Source: Roseomonas sp. KE2513 (GTDB lineage: Bacteria > Pseudomonadota > Alphaproteobacteria > Acetobacterales > Acetobacteraceae). Taken from it: a stretch of DNA of 48,264 bases. The notes under the pieces were generated by a model, which saw nothing but the letters and a program-made list of their open reading frames with translations, had not been told where the DNA came from and ran no database searches. The stretch's first letter is position 1; each line of letters begins with the position of its first letter. The translations under genes and the position numbers were made by a program. This document shows, in pieces, positions 17,684 through 26,379 of this stretch. Location of the stretch: contig NZ_RCVR01000036.1 of assembly GCF_016107305.1 (NCBI RefSeq), positions 1-48,264 on the forward strand, in the 5' to 3' direction.

Positions 17684-19891
17684 ATGGACGGCATGATCCC
17701 TCCCTTCGCACGCGCCCCTGCGGGGCCTCGTCTCTCCCGGCGCGGCCTGGGCGCCGGGCTCGGCGCGCTGATTCTCGGGGCCTCACTGCCCCGGCGCATG
17801 GCTCGCGCGGAGGGCGCCGTGCCGCCGCGCCCGGGCACGCGCGTCAGCGCCTTCCTGGAGATCCATCCCGACGGACGCTTTCGGCTGCTCTCCCCCTTCG
17901 TGGAGGGCGGGCAGGGCATCGCCACCACCATGGCGCAGCTGATGGGAGAGGAGTTGGACGTCGATCCCGCGCGCTTCGAGGTGGAATGCGCCCCGCCAGG
18001 GCTCGACTACGCGGTCATCGACGGCATGCGGATGACGGGCGGCTCCTCCTCCACCCGCTCCTCCCACGAGATCATGCGCCGGCTTGGCGCCACCGCGCGC
18101 GACATGCTGGTGCGCGCCGCCGCCGCGCGGTGGAAGGTGAGGCCGGAGCAACTCGTCACCGAGGACGGGCAGGTCCTGCATCGCCAGAGCGGCCGGCACC
18201 TGACCTATGCCGCGCTGGCTGACGAGGCGATGGCGCTTGCGCCGTCGGAGAACGTGAGGCTGCGCGACCCCAGGACCTTCCGCTACATCGGCAAGCCTGT
18301 CGCGCGGCTGGACATGCGGGACAAGTCCACCGGCCGTGCGGCCTACAGCATCGACACGCACGTCGATGGGATGCTCCAGGCCGCCGTGCAGCACGCGCCG
18401 CGCATCGGAGCGGAGGCCGGCGAGTTCGCGAACGAGGACGAGGTGCGCACCATGCCTGGCGTGCACTCCATCCACCGCCTGACGGACGCCGTGGCCGTGG
18501 TCGCCGATAGTTGGTGGCGCGCCCGCCGGGCGGTGGAGGCGCTGGAGGTGGACTGGAAGCCCGGCGCGGGCGGCCTGCCCGAGGATTTTTCCTCCGCCGG
18601 CATGCTCGCCGCGCTGAAGGCGGAGCGCGGCGCCGGCGCGGTGGCGGAGAGCGGCGGCGATCCCGAGGCGGCGCTCCGCGGCGCGGCCGCGGTGGTGGAG
18701 GCGGAATACGACGCGCCCTACCTCTCCCACGCGCAGTTGGAGCCGCCGTCGGCCCTTGCCCGCTTCAACGCGGACGGCACGCTCGATCTGTGGGTGCCGA
18801 ACCAGATGCCGGAGTTGTTCCAGGGCGTAGCCGCGCAGGTGGCCGGCCTGGCGCCGGAACAGGTGAAGCTGCACTCGCCCATGCTGGGCGGCTTCTTCGG
18901 CAGGCACTTTCTCTACGACTTCGCTAACCCGTTCCAGCAGGCCATCCGGCTGGCCAAGGCGGTGGACCGCCCTGTGAAGGTGATCTGGAGCCGCGAGGAG
19001 GAGTTCGCGCGGGATGCGGTGCGGCCGATGGGCTTCGCGCGCTTCGAGGCTGGCCTGAATGCGGCGGGCATGCCCGTTGCGCTCCAGGCGACAGTGGTGG
19101 GGGAGGGGCCGATCGGCCGCTACTTCGGAGCGGCCATGGGGAATCCGCCCGTGGACCCCTCGATGGTCGAGGGCATCGTGGAGCGGCCTTACGCCATTCC
19201 CAACAAGCGCATCGACTGCGTGAAGCACCCGCAGCCCGCGGTGATCGCCTTCTGGCGCTCCGTCGGCCACTCGATGAACGAGTTCTTCTACGAATCCTTC
19301 CTAGACGAGATCGCGGCGGCCGGCGGCACGGACCCCTATGCGCTAAGGTTGGAGTTGCTGAAGGACAGCCCGCGCCAGCGCGATCTGCTGCGCGCGGTGG
19401 GCGACCTCTCCGGTGGGTGGAAGCGGGGGCCCTTCGACGCGGAGGGTGGCAAGCGTGCCCGCGGCGTCGCTCTGGCCGGCGCCTTCGGCACGGAGACAGC
19501 GACCATCGCCGAGGTCTCCATTCAGGACAGCGAGGTGCAGGTGCACGATGTCTGGGTGGCCATCGATCCCGGCTCCGTCGTGAACCCGGCCATCGTCGCC
19601 AACCAGGTGCAGTCCGCGGTGGCGCTCGGCCTCTCCTCCTCCCTGCTGGAGGAGGTGGTCTACGAGAGGGGCGCGCCGCTGGCCCGCAACTTCGACGCCT
19701 ATCCGATCCTCAACCGCGCGCGCATGCCCCGCGTGCACGTGCGGATCGTCGAGAGCGGCGCCCCCATGGGTGGCATCGGCGAGCCCGGCCTGCCCGGCGT
19801 CCCGCCCGCTGTCGCCAACGCGGTTGCGGCGCTCACGGGCCAGCGCGTGCGCAGCCTTCCCCTCTCCAAGACCCGTTTCGGAGTTGTCTGA
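17684..19891 (+). CDS. Molybdopterin-binding large subunit (IorB-like), copy 1
   Basis: A 735-residue catalytic subunit. The ATG at 17684 gives a twin-arginine signal (SRRGLGAGLGALILG) with RMARAEG near the cleavage site, so the enzyme acts in the periplasm. The aldehyde-oxidase/xanthine-dehydrogenase molybdopterin domains follow in the split IorB order: FVEGGQGIATTMAQLMGEEL near residue 75, YIGKPVARLDMRDKSTG near 210, LGGFFGRHF near 405 and the C-terminal GGIGEPGLPGVPP motif with the catalytic-type glutamate. Relatives oxidise N-heterocycles or aldehydes such as isoquinoline and nicotinate. The substrate here is unknown. Its stop overlaps the cytochrome start by one base. Confidence 0.9.
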   Translation: MDGMIPPFARAPAGPRLSRRGLGAGLGALILGASLPRRMARAEGAVPPRPGTRVSAFLEIHPDGRFRLLSPFVEGGQGIATTMAQLMGEELDVDPARFEVECAPPGLDYAVIDGMRMTGGSSSTRSSHEIMRRLGATARDMLVRAAAARWKVRPEQLVTEDGQVLHRQSGRHLTYAALADEAMALAPSENVRLRDPRTFRYIGKPVARLDMRDKSTGRAAYSIDTHVDGMLQAAVQHAPRIGAEAGEFANEDEVRTMPGVHSIHRLTDAVAVVADSWWRARRAVEALEVDWKPGAGGLPEDFSSAGMLAALKAERGAGAVAESGGDPEAALRGAAAVVEAEYDAPYLSHAQLEPPSALARFNADGTLDLWVPNQMPELFQGVAAQVAGLAPEQVKLHSPMLGGFFGRHFLYDFANPFQQAIRLAKAVDRPVKVIWSREEEFARDAVRPMGFARFEAGLNAAGMPVALQATVVGEGPIGRYFGAAMGNPPVDPSMVEGIVERPYAIPNKRIDCVKHPQPAVIAFWRSVGHSMNEFFYESFLDEIAAAGGTDPYALRLELLKDSPRQRDLLRAVGDLSGGWKRGPFDAEGGKRARGVALAGAFGTETATIAEVSIQDSEVQVHDVWVAIDPGSVVNPAIVANQVQSAVALGLSSSLLEEVVYERGAPLARNFDAYPILNRARMPRVHVRIVESGAPMGGIGEPGLPGVPPAVANAVAALTGQRVRSLPLSKTRFGVV

Positions 19892-20256
19892 TGCGTGCCT
19901 TCTCGATCCTACTAGCGGTCGCCGCGTTAGCCGCGCCCGCCGCGGCCGCGGATGCCGAAAAAGGGAAAACACTGTTCCAACGGCAATGCGCCACCTGTCA
20001 CCAGCTGGCACAGACACGCAACGGCGCGGGGCCGCATCTGCAGGGCGTCATGGGTCGGGCCGCCGCTTCCGTGCAGGGCTATAACTATTCGCCTGCGCTG
20101 AGGGGATCCGGCATCGTGTGGACCCCGGACCAGCTGGACGCCTACCTTGCCAATCCCGTGGGCAAGGTGCCGGGCACGCGGATGGCCGTGCGCGTTGGGA
20201 ACGATTCCGACCGGGCCGATATCGTCGCCTTCCTGCAGGGTGCCACCGCGCCCTGA
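19891..20256 (+). CDS. Monohaem cytochrome c, electron acceptor of IorAB copy 1
   Basis: A 121-residue exported class I cytochrome c. The signal peptide ends around AAAA-DAEKG (residue 20), the haem site is CATCH at 33-37 and the distal ligand is Met98 in PGTRM. Its ATG shares a base with the stop of the large subunit (TGATG), so it is made with the hydroxylase and most likely carries its electrons to the terminal oxidase. The pattern GPHLQGVMGRAAASVQGYNYSPAL is that of mitochondrial-like c550 cytochromes. Confidence 0.92.
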   Translation: MRAFSILLAVAALAAPAAAADAEKGKTLFQRQCATCHQLAQTRNGAGPHLQGVMGRAAASVQGYNYSPALRGSGIVWTPDQLDAYLANPVGKVPGTRMAVRVGNDSDRADIVAFLQGATAP

Positions 20257-20339
20257 TCGCGCGCAGCTTTCCGGCCGGACTGCGACGGGCCGGGGAAGAT
20301 GCCTGCCGCCCCGGCGACAGGCCGCCACATGGAGAGAAC

Positions 20340-21218
20340 ATGCCTCGCCGCTCCAGCGCGCGCAGGCCAGGGGCCATCACGGCCGTCAACAGGCGAGTGA
20401 AGGTTGGGGCCGGCATCTTACCTGCCGTTCCATCGGCAAGGGCATTCCCCTCCTTCCACGCAGTCGATTTCGCGGCACCATGGGCAGCTGGGACCCGGCC
20501 TTCCTCGACGCGCTCGTGAATTGCGAAATCAGGGTCATCACCTTCGACCACAGCGGCATCGGGCTATCCACGCGGGCGCGCAGCTATAATCCGCTGGAGA
20601 TGGTGGAGGATCTGCGTGACCTGGTCACCGCTATGGAATTCGGCCGGCCGGCGGTGGGTGGCCGGTCGCTAGGGGGGGATGGTCGCGCAGGCGGCGCTGA
20701 CCGCCATGCTGTCACTGCTGAGCCAGGTAGTGCTGATCGGTACCGTTCCTCCCGGACTAAATGTCCGGCCGGGCGAGCAACTCTACTACGACATCGCAAC
20801 CGCCCCCGTTTGCAGCCTTGAGGAGGCCGCTGTCCTCTTCTTCGCGGCGCGCTCCGAGCGAAGCCGGGCTGCGGCGCGGCGTTCGGACGCGAGCATGGCG
20901 TAGCGCATGAAGGGACGCAGCATCGACGTGCCCGCCGCCTGGGCTGCCGCGCAGCTCGACGACGCGCCGCAGCGGCCCCTTTTTCCCGCCGAGGGCGTCC
21001 TCTCAGCCATGAGGACGACAGCGGTCCCGGTGCTTTACGTCAGCGGCGACAACGACATCGGAGTCCCCGCAGAGAACTGGTACACGCTGAACCGCCAGCT
21101 GCCGACCTTGAAGGTCATTACCTTCCCCGGCACCGGCACCGGCACCGCTCCGCACCACCACTACCCCAACTCGGTTACCGCCCACATCGCCGCGTTCCTG
21201 CGAGGCGGGGGCGATTAG
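20340..21218 (+). pseudogene. Alpha/beta hydrolase, broken by two frameshifts and a stop
   Basis: Pieces of one hydrolase lie in order but in different frames. It starts near ATG 20340 (AITAVNRRVKVGAG), then shifts frame near 20415 into CRSIGKGIPLL, FRGTMGSWDPAFLDAL, VITFDHSGIGLST and VGGRSLGG. At a run of seven G (20672-20678), one base too many moves the frame to MVAQAALT and VLIGTVPPG. A TAG near 20901 then interrupts before KGRSIDVPAAWAAAQ and VPVLYVSGDNDIGVPAENW. The nucleophile elbow (normally GxSxGG) reads GRSLGG, and the catalytic-acid strand (GDND) is still visible. The G-run makes slippage or a sequencing error possible, but three lesions favour a true pseudogene. Confidence 0.82.
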
Positions 21219-21222
21219 CGAG

Positions 21223-21259
21223 GCGAGGGCGACCTTTGGCCGGGGAGGGTCGCCCTCGC
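21223..21259. terminator. Bidirectional hairpin between convergent genes
   Basis: GCGAGGGCGACC (21223-21234) and GGTCGCCCTCGC (21248-21259) form a perfect 12-bp stem with a 13-base loop, just five bases past the hydrolase pseudogene stop and seven from the chloroperoxidase stop. There is no T-tract on either side, but its strength and position support termination in both directions. Confidence 0.6.
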
Positions 21260-21265
21260 AGGTCC

Positions 21266-22252
21266 TCAGCCCCTGATGAATGCGAGGAGGTCGGCGTTGA
21301 TCACCTCGGCATGGGTGGTGGCCATGCCGTGGGGGAAGCCGGGATAGGTCTTCAGCGTGCCGTGCTTCAAGAGCCTAATCCCGATCCGGGCCGCGTCGTC
21401 GATCGGCACGATCTGGTCATCCTCGCCATGCATCAGCAGCACCGGCACCTCGATCGCCTTCAGGTCCTCGGTGAAGTCGGTTTCCGAGAAGGCCTTGATG
21501 CACTCGTAGTGCGCCTGGGCGCTGCCCATCATGCCCTGGCGCCACCAGTTGTCGACGATGCCTGGGATGGTCTCGGCGCCTGGCCGGTTGAAGCCGTAGA
21601 AGGGACCGGCGGGAACGTCGCGGAAGAACTGGGCACGGTTGGCGGCGAGCGCCTTGCGGAAGCCGTCGAACACCTCCAGGGGCAGACCGCCGGGGTTGGA
21701 GGCGCTCTTGACCATGACCGGCGGCACGGCGCCGATCAGCACGGCCTTGGCCACGCGCCCGTTGCCGCCGTGCCGGGCCACGTAGCGGGCGACCTCGCCG
21801 CCGCCGGTGGAGTGGCCGACGTGGACGGCGCCCCTCAGTTCAAGATGCGCCGCCAGCGCCGCGACATCCGCGGCGTAGGTGTTCATCTCGTTGCCCTTGT
21901 CAGTCTGGCTGGACCGGCCATGGCCGCGGCGGTCATGCGCGATTACGCGATAGCCCTGGGAAAGGAAGAACAGCATCTGGGTGTCCCAGTCGTCCGCGCT
22001 CAGCGGCCAGCCGTGATGGAAGACGATCGGCTGGCCCGAGCCCCAATCCTTGTAGAAGATCTGCGTGCCGTCCTGCGTGGTGATGAAGCTCATCGTCCTG
22101 CGTCCTTCGCTATAGAGGGTGGAGGAGGCCGGGGGAGGGCCCGCCTGCGCGAGCGCCGCCGCCGGAAGGGCCTGGGCCGCGGCTAGACCGGCTCCGGCCA
22201 GGATCGCGTCGCGCCGGTTGATCACGGCGGGCGCGCTTTCCTTCCTGTCCAT
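21266..22252 (-). CDS. Non-haem chloroperoxidase-type alpha/beta hydrolase with Tat leader
   Basis: A 328-residue cofactor-free haloperoxidase/esterase family protein. From Met54 it is the standard 275-residue enzyme ([29 protein letters not shown]). The catalytic triad is Ser148 (GHSTGG), Asp278 or Asp279 ([10 protein letters not shown]) and His308 (FPHGM). The ATG at 22252 has AGGAGA upstream and adds 53 residues containing a twin-arginine signal ([22 protein letters not shown]), implying export. A second possible start, ATG 22093 at Met54, has AGGACG upstream and would give the cytoplasmic form. The family makes peracids from carboxylate and peroxide or hydrolyses esters; the real substrate is unknown. 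Confidence 0.9.
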   Translation of the reverse strand: MDRKESAPAVINRRDAILAGAGLAAAQALPAAALAQAGPPPASSTLYSEGRRTMSFITTQDGTQIFYKDWGSGQPIVFHHGWPLSADDWDTQMLFFLSQGYRVIAHDRRGHGRSSQTDKGNEMNTYAADVAALAAHLELRGAVHVGHSTGGGEVARYVARHGGNGRVAKAVLIGAVPPVMVKSASNPGGLPLEVFDGFRKALAANRAQFFRDVPAGPFYGFNRPGAETIPGIVDNWWRQGMMGSAQAHYECIKAFSETDFTEDLKAIEVPVLLMHGEDDQIVPIDDAARIGIRLLKHGTLKTYPGFPHGMATTHAEVINADLLAFIRG

Positions 22253-22333
22253 GTCGGTTCTCCTGGAAGTAGTGCCTTCTGGGCCCGGCATCCTTGCCCT
22301 GTCCGGATGCGCAAATCTTGAACGGATCAGCCC

Positions 22334-23338
22334 TTACGGCCGGGCGGCGGGCGTGCTGCCGGCTGCTGGGGAGGAAGCAGAGAGCGGCCGCCGCTCCAGC
22401 TTCAGGCCGCCCCGGAACAGCAGGGCCAACGTCCCGACCACGAGGAGCCCTATCGCGATGTTGGAACCCAGGAAGAGTACCCGCGCCAGCGTGGCGACCG
22501 CGCCGGCATCCCCGCGCCCGACCATGATCAGCGCGGCGTTCGCCAGGGCCGTCACGCCGAAGCTGAAGGCCCAGTAGGCGGGGGTGAAGGGCTGTTCGAG
22601 TATCCAGGGCAGGAGCCGCAGCAGCAGAAGGGCCTGAAGGAGCCCGTAGCCGAGCAGCGCGTGCGCCAGCAAATCCGGCGGCCCTGCCGTCACGGAGAGG
22701 TAGCAGACCGCACCCACCACCGGCGGCGCGAGTTGGATGCCCAGCGTCGGCCTCAGCGGGACCGGCAGGGTGGGACCGTGATACAGGCGGTGGAGCAGCA
22801 CCGACTCGATCGCGAGCCAGGAGAAGAGCCCTGCCCCGAAGGCGAGCTGCCCCCAATCCGCGAAGCCCAGAGCCGCCGCGCCGGTGCCGGTGACGAACGA
22901 GCCCGCCACCGCCGGCAGGTAGAGGATCGCGGTGGTCGCGCCGGGCTCGCGCTCCCCGCGCCAAAGCTGGCCGGAGCGCCAGAGAGCGAAGGCGAGCGTG
23001 ACGGCCGCGCCCACGGCGTAGAGCACCGCGGCGGCGGCGTGCGAGAGGGGCAGCAGGGCCGCGGCGACCAGCATCGTCGCCACGCCGGTCAGGCCGGCGA
23101 AGCAGCACTGCACGGGGTGTGCAATCTCCGCCAGCGCCGCGTCGCGGGCGAGCAGCCACTTTGCCGCGTAGAGGATGACGAGGGCGGCCCAAACGAGGAC
23201 CCCCAGCGCCAGCAGGACCTCTCCGATAGCGGCGGGCAGGCCCCAGACCCGATGCGCCAGGCGCCAGCCCCCGCCGAGGCCGACGAGGCCGAGAGCGATG
23301 CCGAAGAAGGAGGCGGGGACGAGGGGAAAGGATCTCAT
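22334..23338 (-). CDS. TehA/SLAC1-family (TDT) membrane transporter
   Basis: A 334-residue membrane protein with about ten hydrophobic segments, matching the tellurite-resistance/dicarboxylate transporter family. The N-terminus FPLVPASFFGIALGLVGLG, the middle LPAVAGSFVTGTGAAALG and the late TPAYWAFSFGVTALANAAL are its conserved helices. Relatives are anion channels or carriers; TehA itself is linked to tellurite and drug tolerance. I chose ATG 23338, with a GAGG ribosome site six bases upstream, because the longer open frame adds only a low-complexity Arg/Ala-rich stretch. It lies 81 bases upstream of the chloroperoxidase gene on the same strand and may be co-transcribed. Confidence 0.85.
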   Translation of the reverse strand: MRSFPLVPASFFGIALGLVGLGGGWRLAHRVWGLPAAIGEVLLALGVLVWAALVILYAAKWLLARDAALAEIAHPVQCCFAGLTGVATMLVAAALLPLSHAAAAVLYAVGAAVTLAFALWRSGQLWRGEREPGATTAILYLPAVAGSFVTGTGAAALGFADWGQLAFGAGLFSWLAIESVLLHRLYHGPTLPVPLRPTLGIQLAPPVVGAVCYLSVTAGPPDLLAHALLGYGLLQALLLLRLLPWILEQPFTPAYWAFSFGVTALANAALIMVGRGDAGAVATLARVLFLGSNIAIGLLVVGTLALLFRGGLKLERRPLSASSPAAGSTPAARP

Positions 23339-23525
23339 CGTGGCCTCACGCCGCAGTCCTGGCGCGGCCGCGTCGGTGGCGCGGCGTAGGCATGGTTGCG
23401 CGGCTGCATGGGGTTGGCCTCCGGTGCTGATCGGGAGGAACAGCTTGCTCCCGCGCCCCGCGCCGCGTCTTGAACGCTTGTCCGGGACCGGCCCGGAGCC
23501 GCCAGCAGCCTGGAGGGCCCCGTTC

Positions 23526-24243
23526 TCAGCGGAGTTCGATGCCCGACAGGTCGATCGAGGCGACCAGCGGTTCCCGTCCCGACCGACCATCCTCCCCACG
23601 TGGGGAGATGCGCTGCCGCCTCGGGAAGGCGATGCCTGACATGTCTGTATAATCCTCGAGATAATGGGCGTCCGGCGTGCCGCCGGCGATGTTCACCGTA
23701 GTCGTGCCGCTTCAGCAGGCCTGCATCATCGAGGTAGAGGGGCTGGCGGGCGCTGTGCGTGGCGATGCTCGCGGGGATCTGAGTCCGGAGCCGGTGCCAG
23801 ATCGCGCCGTTCTCCTCCCAGACCGGCAGCTCCTCGCTCGTCACCTGCGGCTAGGCCAGCAGGAAGGGCATGTTGAGATAGGTCCACATTGCACAGCTCG
23901 CGAAGTAGGCAAGTTGCAACTCCGTCCAGGGCGTCCCCAGGCTTTGGCCCGCGAAGCTCCGCCGGGGTTCGGGCAGTTCCTCCAGCACCGTGCCATCGGC
24001 GTCCTCGAGCGCCACGCGGTCCGGTTCGAACCGGCTCCTTCGCGCGTCCCGTCGAAAGCGCAAGTGGCTTGCCCACCCCTTCCGCAGTCCGACGGTCACC
24101 CTCGCGCGCTCCAGGGTATGGGGGTGCCCCTTCACGGCCCCGAGGACGCCGCCCTGCGCCAAGTCGGCGGACACGGTCTCGAAGGCGGACCAGCGCTCGA
24201 GCCCGCCATGCGCCTCGATGACTCACTCTGCCAATGCGTCCAC
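23526..24243 (-). pseudogene. Conserved protein of unknown function, broken by two stops and a frameshift
   Basis: The minus strand carries a degraded gene in one frame: VDALAE, a TGA where a tryptophan codon would restore LAEWVIEAHGG, then ERWSAFETVSADLAQGGVLGAVKG. Next come FEPDRVALEDADGTVLEEL and TPWTELQLAYFASCAMWTYLN. A TAG at 23851-23853 follows PFLLA, after which the frame resumes with EELPVWEENGAIWHRLR and LYLDDAGLLKRHDY. A one-base shift near 23690 then restores NIAGGTPDAHYLEDY, PRRQRISPRG and LVASIDLSGIEL, ending at a TGA at 23526. I recall intact relatives only as conserved hypothetical proteins and assign no function. It sits upstream of the TehA-type gene on the same strand. Confidence 0.75.
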
Positions 24244-24413
24244 GCCGCTTCTCTTGCCGCCATGTGCCTAACACCGGACTTCCGGCCTTGGGCGGGAGGC
24301 TTGCGCGCGCGACCGCCTCCTGGCTTGGATTCTTGAAGCGCCGTGAGGCTCCTTTCAGCACGAGCGGGCAGGGGGAGGGGCGACAGCCGCCCAACTCCGC
24401 TCCCCACCATGGT

Positions 24414-25529
24414 ATGCTGAGCCTTACCTTCCGTCCCCTCTGCGCCGAGCCTGTGACCCCCGCCCGCAAGATCATCCACGTGGACATGGACGCCTTCTAC
24501 GCGTCGGTCGAGCAGCGGGATGACCCGTCGCTGGCTGGCCAGCCGCTGGCGGTGGGCGGTTCCCGGGAGCGCGGGGTCGTCGCTGCCGCCAGCTACGAGG
24601 CGCGGGCTTTTGGTGTGCGCTCGGCCATGCCGTCGCGCACCGCGCTCCGGCTCTGCCCGAATCTGCGGTTCGTGCCCCCTCGGTTCGAGCGCTACCGCGA
24701 GGTCTCCGCCCGCATCCGCGAGGTTTTCCTGGAGCACACGCCGCTGGTGGAGCCGCTCTCGCTCGATGAGGCCTACCTCGACGTGACCGAGAACCTGCAG
24801 GGGCTGCCCACCGCGACAGCGGTGGCGCGGCGGATACGCGGCGAGATCCTGGAGCGCACCGGGCTGACCGCCTCCGCGGGGGTCTCCTACAACAAGTTCC
24901 TTGCCAAGCTGGCGAGCGACATGCGCAAGCCCAACGGCATGTTCGTCATCACGCCCGAGAGGGGCGCGGCCTTCGTGGAGGCCTTGGAGGTCTCAAGGTT
25001 CCACGGGGTGGGGCCGGCGACGGCGGCCAGGATGGAGGCGCTGGGCATCCGTACCGGCCGCGACCTGCGCGAGCGGAGCCTGACCTTCCTGCAGGAGCAC
25101 TTCGGCAAGGCGGGGGTGCATTTCCACGCCATCGCGCGCGGGGAGGACCACCGCCCGGTGGTGCCGGACCGGCCGCGGAAGTCCTCCGGCTCGGAGACGA
25201 CCTATGCTCGCGACCTCACCACCTCGGCGGAGGTGGAGACGGGCATCGCGGCGCTCGCGGAGGAGGTATGGGGATGGTGCGAGAGGACCGGAACTTTCGG
25301 GCGCACCGTCACCGTAAAGGTGAAGTTCGCCGACTTTCGGCAGGTGACCCGCAGCCGCACCTCGCCCGTGCCGATCACCAGCGGGCGGGAACTCGCGCGG
25401 GTTTCGTTGGAGCTGGCACAGGGCGTCTTCCCGCTGCCCAAGGCCGTGCGGCTTCTCGGCGTGACAGTTGCCGGCTTCGACAACCTCCATGAGGAGCGCT
25501 CGGGCCAGATCAGCTTGGACTTTGGCTAA
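24414..25529 (+). CDS. dinB: DNA polymerase IV (Y-family translesion polymerase)
   Basis: A 371-residue error-prone polymerase that bypasses damaged template bases. The palm motifs are HVDMDAFYASVE (Asp24) and SLDEAYLDV (Asp118 and Glu119), the three metal-binding carboxylates. The thumb helix-hairpin-helix is VSRFHGVGPATAARMEALGI near residue 200. The little-finger domain spans about 255-360. The C-terminal QISLDF is a sliding-clamp binding peptide. Start choice is uncertain: ATG 24414 and GTG 24453 both fit and neither has a strong ribosome site; the GTG would give 358 residues, closer to the usual 350. I see no convincing LexA box upstream. Confidence 0.93.
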   Translation: MLSLTFRPLCAEPVTPARKIIHVDMDAFYASVEQRDDPSLAGQPLAVGGSRERGVVAAASYEARAFGVRSAMPSRTALRLCPNLRFVPPRFERYREVSARIREVFLEHTPLVEPLSLDEAYLDVTENLQGLPTATAVARRIRGEILERTGLTASAGVSYNKFLAKLASDMRKPNGMFVITPERGAAFVEALEVSRFHGVGPATAARMEALGIRTGRDLRERSLTFLQEHFGKAGVHFHAIARGEDHRPVVPDRPRKSSGSETTYARDLTTSAEVETGIAALAEEVWGWCERTGTFGRTVTVKVKFADFRQVTRSRTSPVPITSGRELARVSLELAQGVFPLPKAVRLLGVTVAGFDNLHEERSGQISLDFG

Positions 25530-25615
25530 AGCAGGAGCGTGTTGGCGGGCACAGCCGCCCCGGAGCAGCGCGTCAGGAGCCGGTGCACCATTTGCGAAGC
25601 GGATCTTCAGGGACG

Positions 25616-25647
25616 GGGTCAGGCTTGCTTCGCGGCCTCCCTGACCC
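25616..25647. terminator. Hairpin between convergent dinB and bdcR
   Basis: GGGTCAGG (25616-25623) and CCTGACCC (25640-25647) form a perfect 8-bp stem, extendable with ACG/CGT across a bulge. No T-tract follows. Its position between convergent genes supports a terminator role. Confidence 0.4.
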
Positions 25648-25686
25648 GTTACTGCCGATGGTTCAGCTCGATTGTCCAAGCGTCGT

Positions 25687-26304
25687 TCAGCAAGGCGCTT
25701 CCGCGCGCAGCGCCTCCGCCAGGACCGAGCCGGCAAGGCGGGCAGTGGCAAGCAGGCGATCCAAGCCGTGGCCCTGCCGCGCCATGGTGGAAAGGCCGGT
25801 CATCACCGTGAGCGTATAATCGGCCTGCCGCCCGGCTGCCTCGGGGTGAGTGGCTGCGACGAAGCGGCGAATGGCGTCCTCGCCAGCGGCGGTGAGCGCG
25901 CAGGCGGCCTCGCGTGCCTCGGGGTCGTTGCAGCGAGCGCCCTCGATGGCGAGGCAGCCGGCTGCGGCAGGGTCGGTCGCCGCAGGGTCGGCCGCGTAGC
26001 GGCGGGCGGCGTCCTCCAGCAAAGCGGAGAGCGCTTCGTCCACGGGGCGGCCGGGGCGGAGGATCTCGGTCAGGGGAATACCTTGCGTGCCGGTATAGCG
26101 GCAGAGCGTGCTGGCATAGAGGGCTGCCTTGCTGCCGAAGGCTGCGTAGAAGCTGGGCGGGTTGATGCCGATCGCCTCGGTGAGGTCGGCGACGCTGATT
26201 GCGTCGTAGCCGCGGGCGTGGAAGAGGCGCTGTGCGACGGCAAGGGCCTGTTCAGGGTCGAAGCGGCGGGGGCGACCACGAGGGCGTGCTGAATTTGTAG
26301 TCAC
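25687..26304 (-). CDS. bdcR: TetR-family repressor BdcR-like
   Basis: A 205-residue TetR protein. The DNA-binding domain spans residues about 8-60 (GRPRRFDPEQALAVAQRLFHARGYDAI, then LTEAIGINPPSFYAAFGSKAALY). The body has the conserved CLAIEGARCNDPEAR and VMTGLSTMARQGHG stretches. The pattern and the divergent partner match E. coli BdcR, repressor of bdcA, as I remember that protein. The start is GTG 26304 with no visible ribosome site. The start codon lies inside a palindrome at 26294-26313, so bound repressor would block its own gene. The neighbour on the minus strand is convergent dinB. Confidence 0.87.
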   Translation of the reverse strand: MTTNSARPRGRPRRFDPEQALAVAQRLFHARGYDAISVADLTEAIGINPPSFYAAFGSKAALYASTLCRYTGTQGIPLTEILRPGRPVDEALSALLEDAARRYAADPAATDPAAAGCLAIEGARCNDPEAREAACALTAAGEDAIRRFVAATHPEAAGRQADYTLTVMTGLSTMARQGHGLDRLLATARLAGSVLAEALRAEAPC

Positions 26305-26313
26305 CGATACAAA
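26294..26313. promoter_or_regulatory. Palindromic operator over the bdcR start
   Basis: TTTGTA (26294-26299) and TACAAA (26308-26313) are perfect 6-bp arms around an 8-base centre, the size of a TetR-family operator. The core TGTAGTCACCGATA recurs in modified form at 26343-26356. Binding by BdcR is inference. Confidence 0.55.
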
Positions 26314-26318
26314 ATGCC

Positions 26319-26356
26319 TTGACGGGGCGATCCGGCTATTTATGTAGCGACCACTA
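26319..26356 (+). promoter_or_regulatory. bdcA promoter with a second operator-like copy on its -10
   Basis: TTGACG (26319-26324) and TATGTA (26341-26346), 16 bases apart, make a good sigma-70-type promoter for bdcA. TGTAGCGACCACTA (26343-26356) overlaps the -10 and matches the first operator core at 10 of 14 positions, so repressor bound there would occlude polymerase. Confidence 0.5.
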
Positions 26357-26379
26357 GGTTGATCCTCAAGGAGGGCCTG

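Noticed and set aside
17783-19270. A 495-codon antisense frame over the first IorB gene.
   Set aside because: Same kind of GC-driven shadow; the sense strand encodes the complete enzyme.
24244-24413. A LexA box ahead of dinB.
   Set aside because: I looked for GAAC or GTTC direct repeats and the CTG-N10-CAG form and saw no convincing match in this gap.
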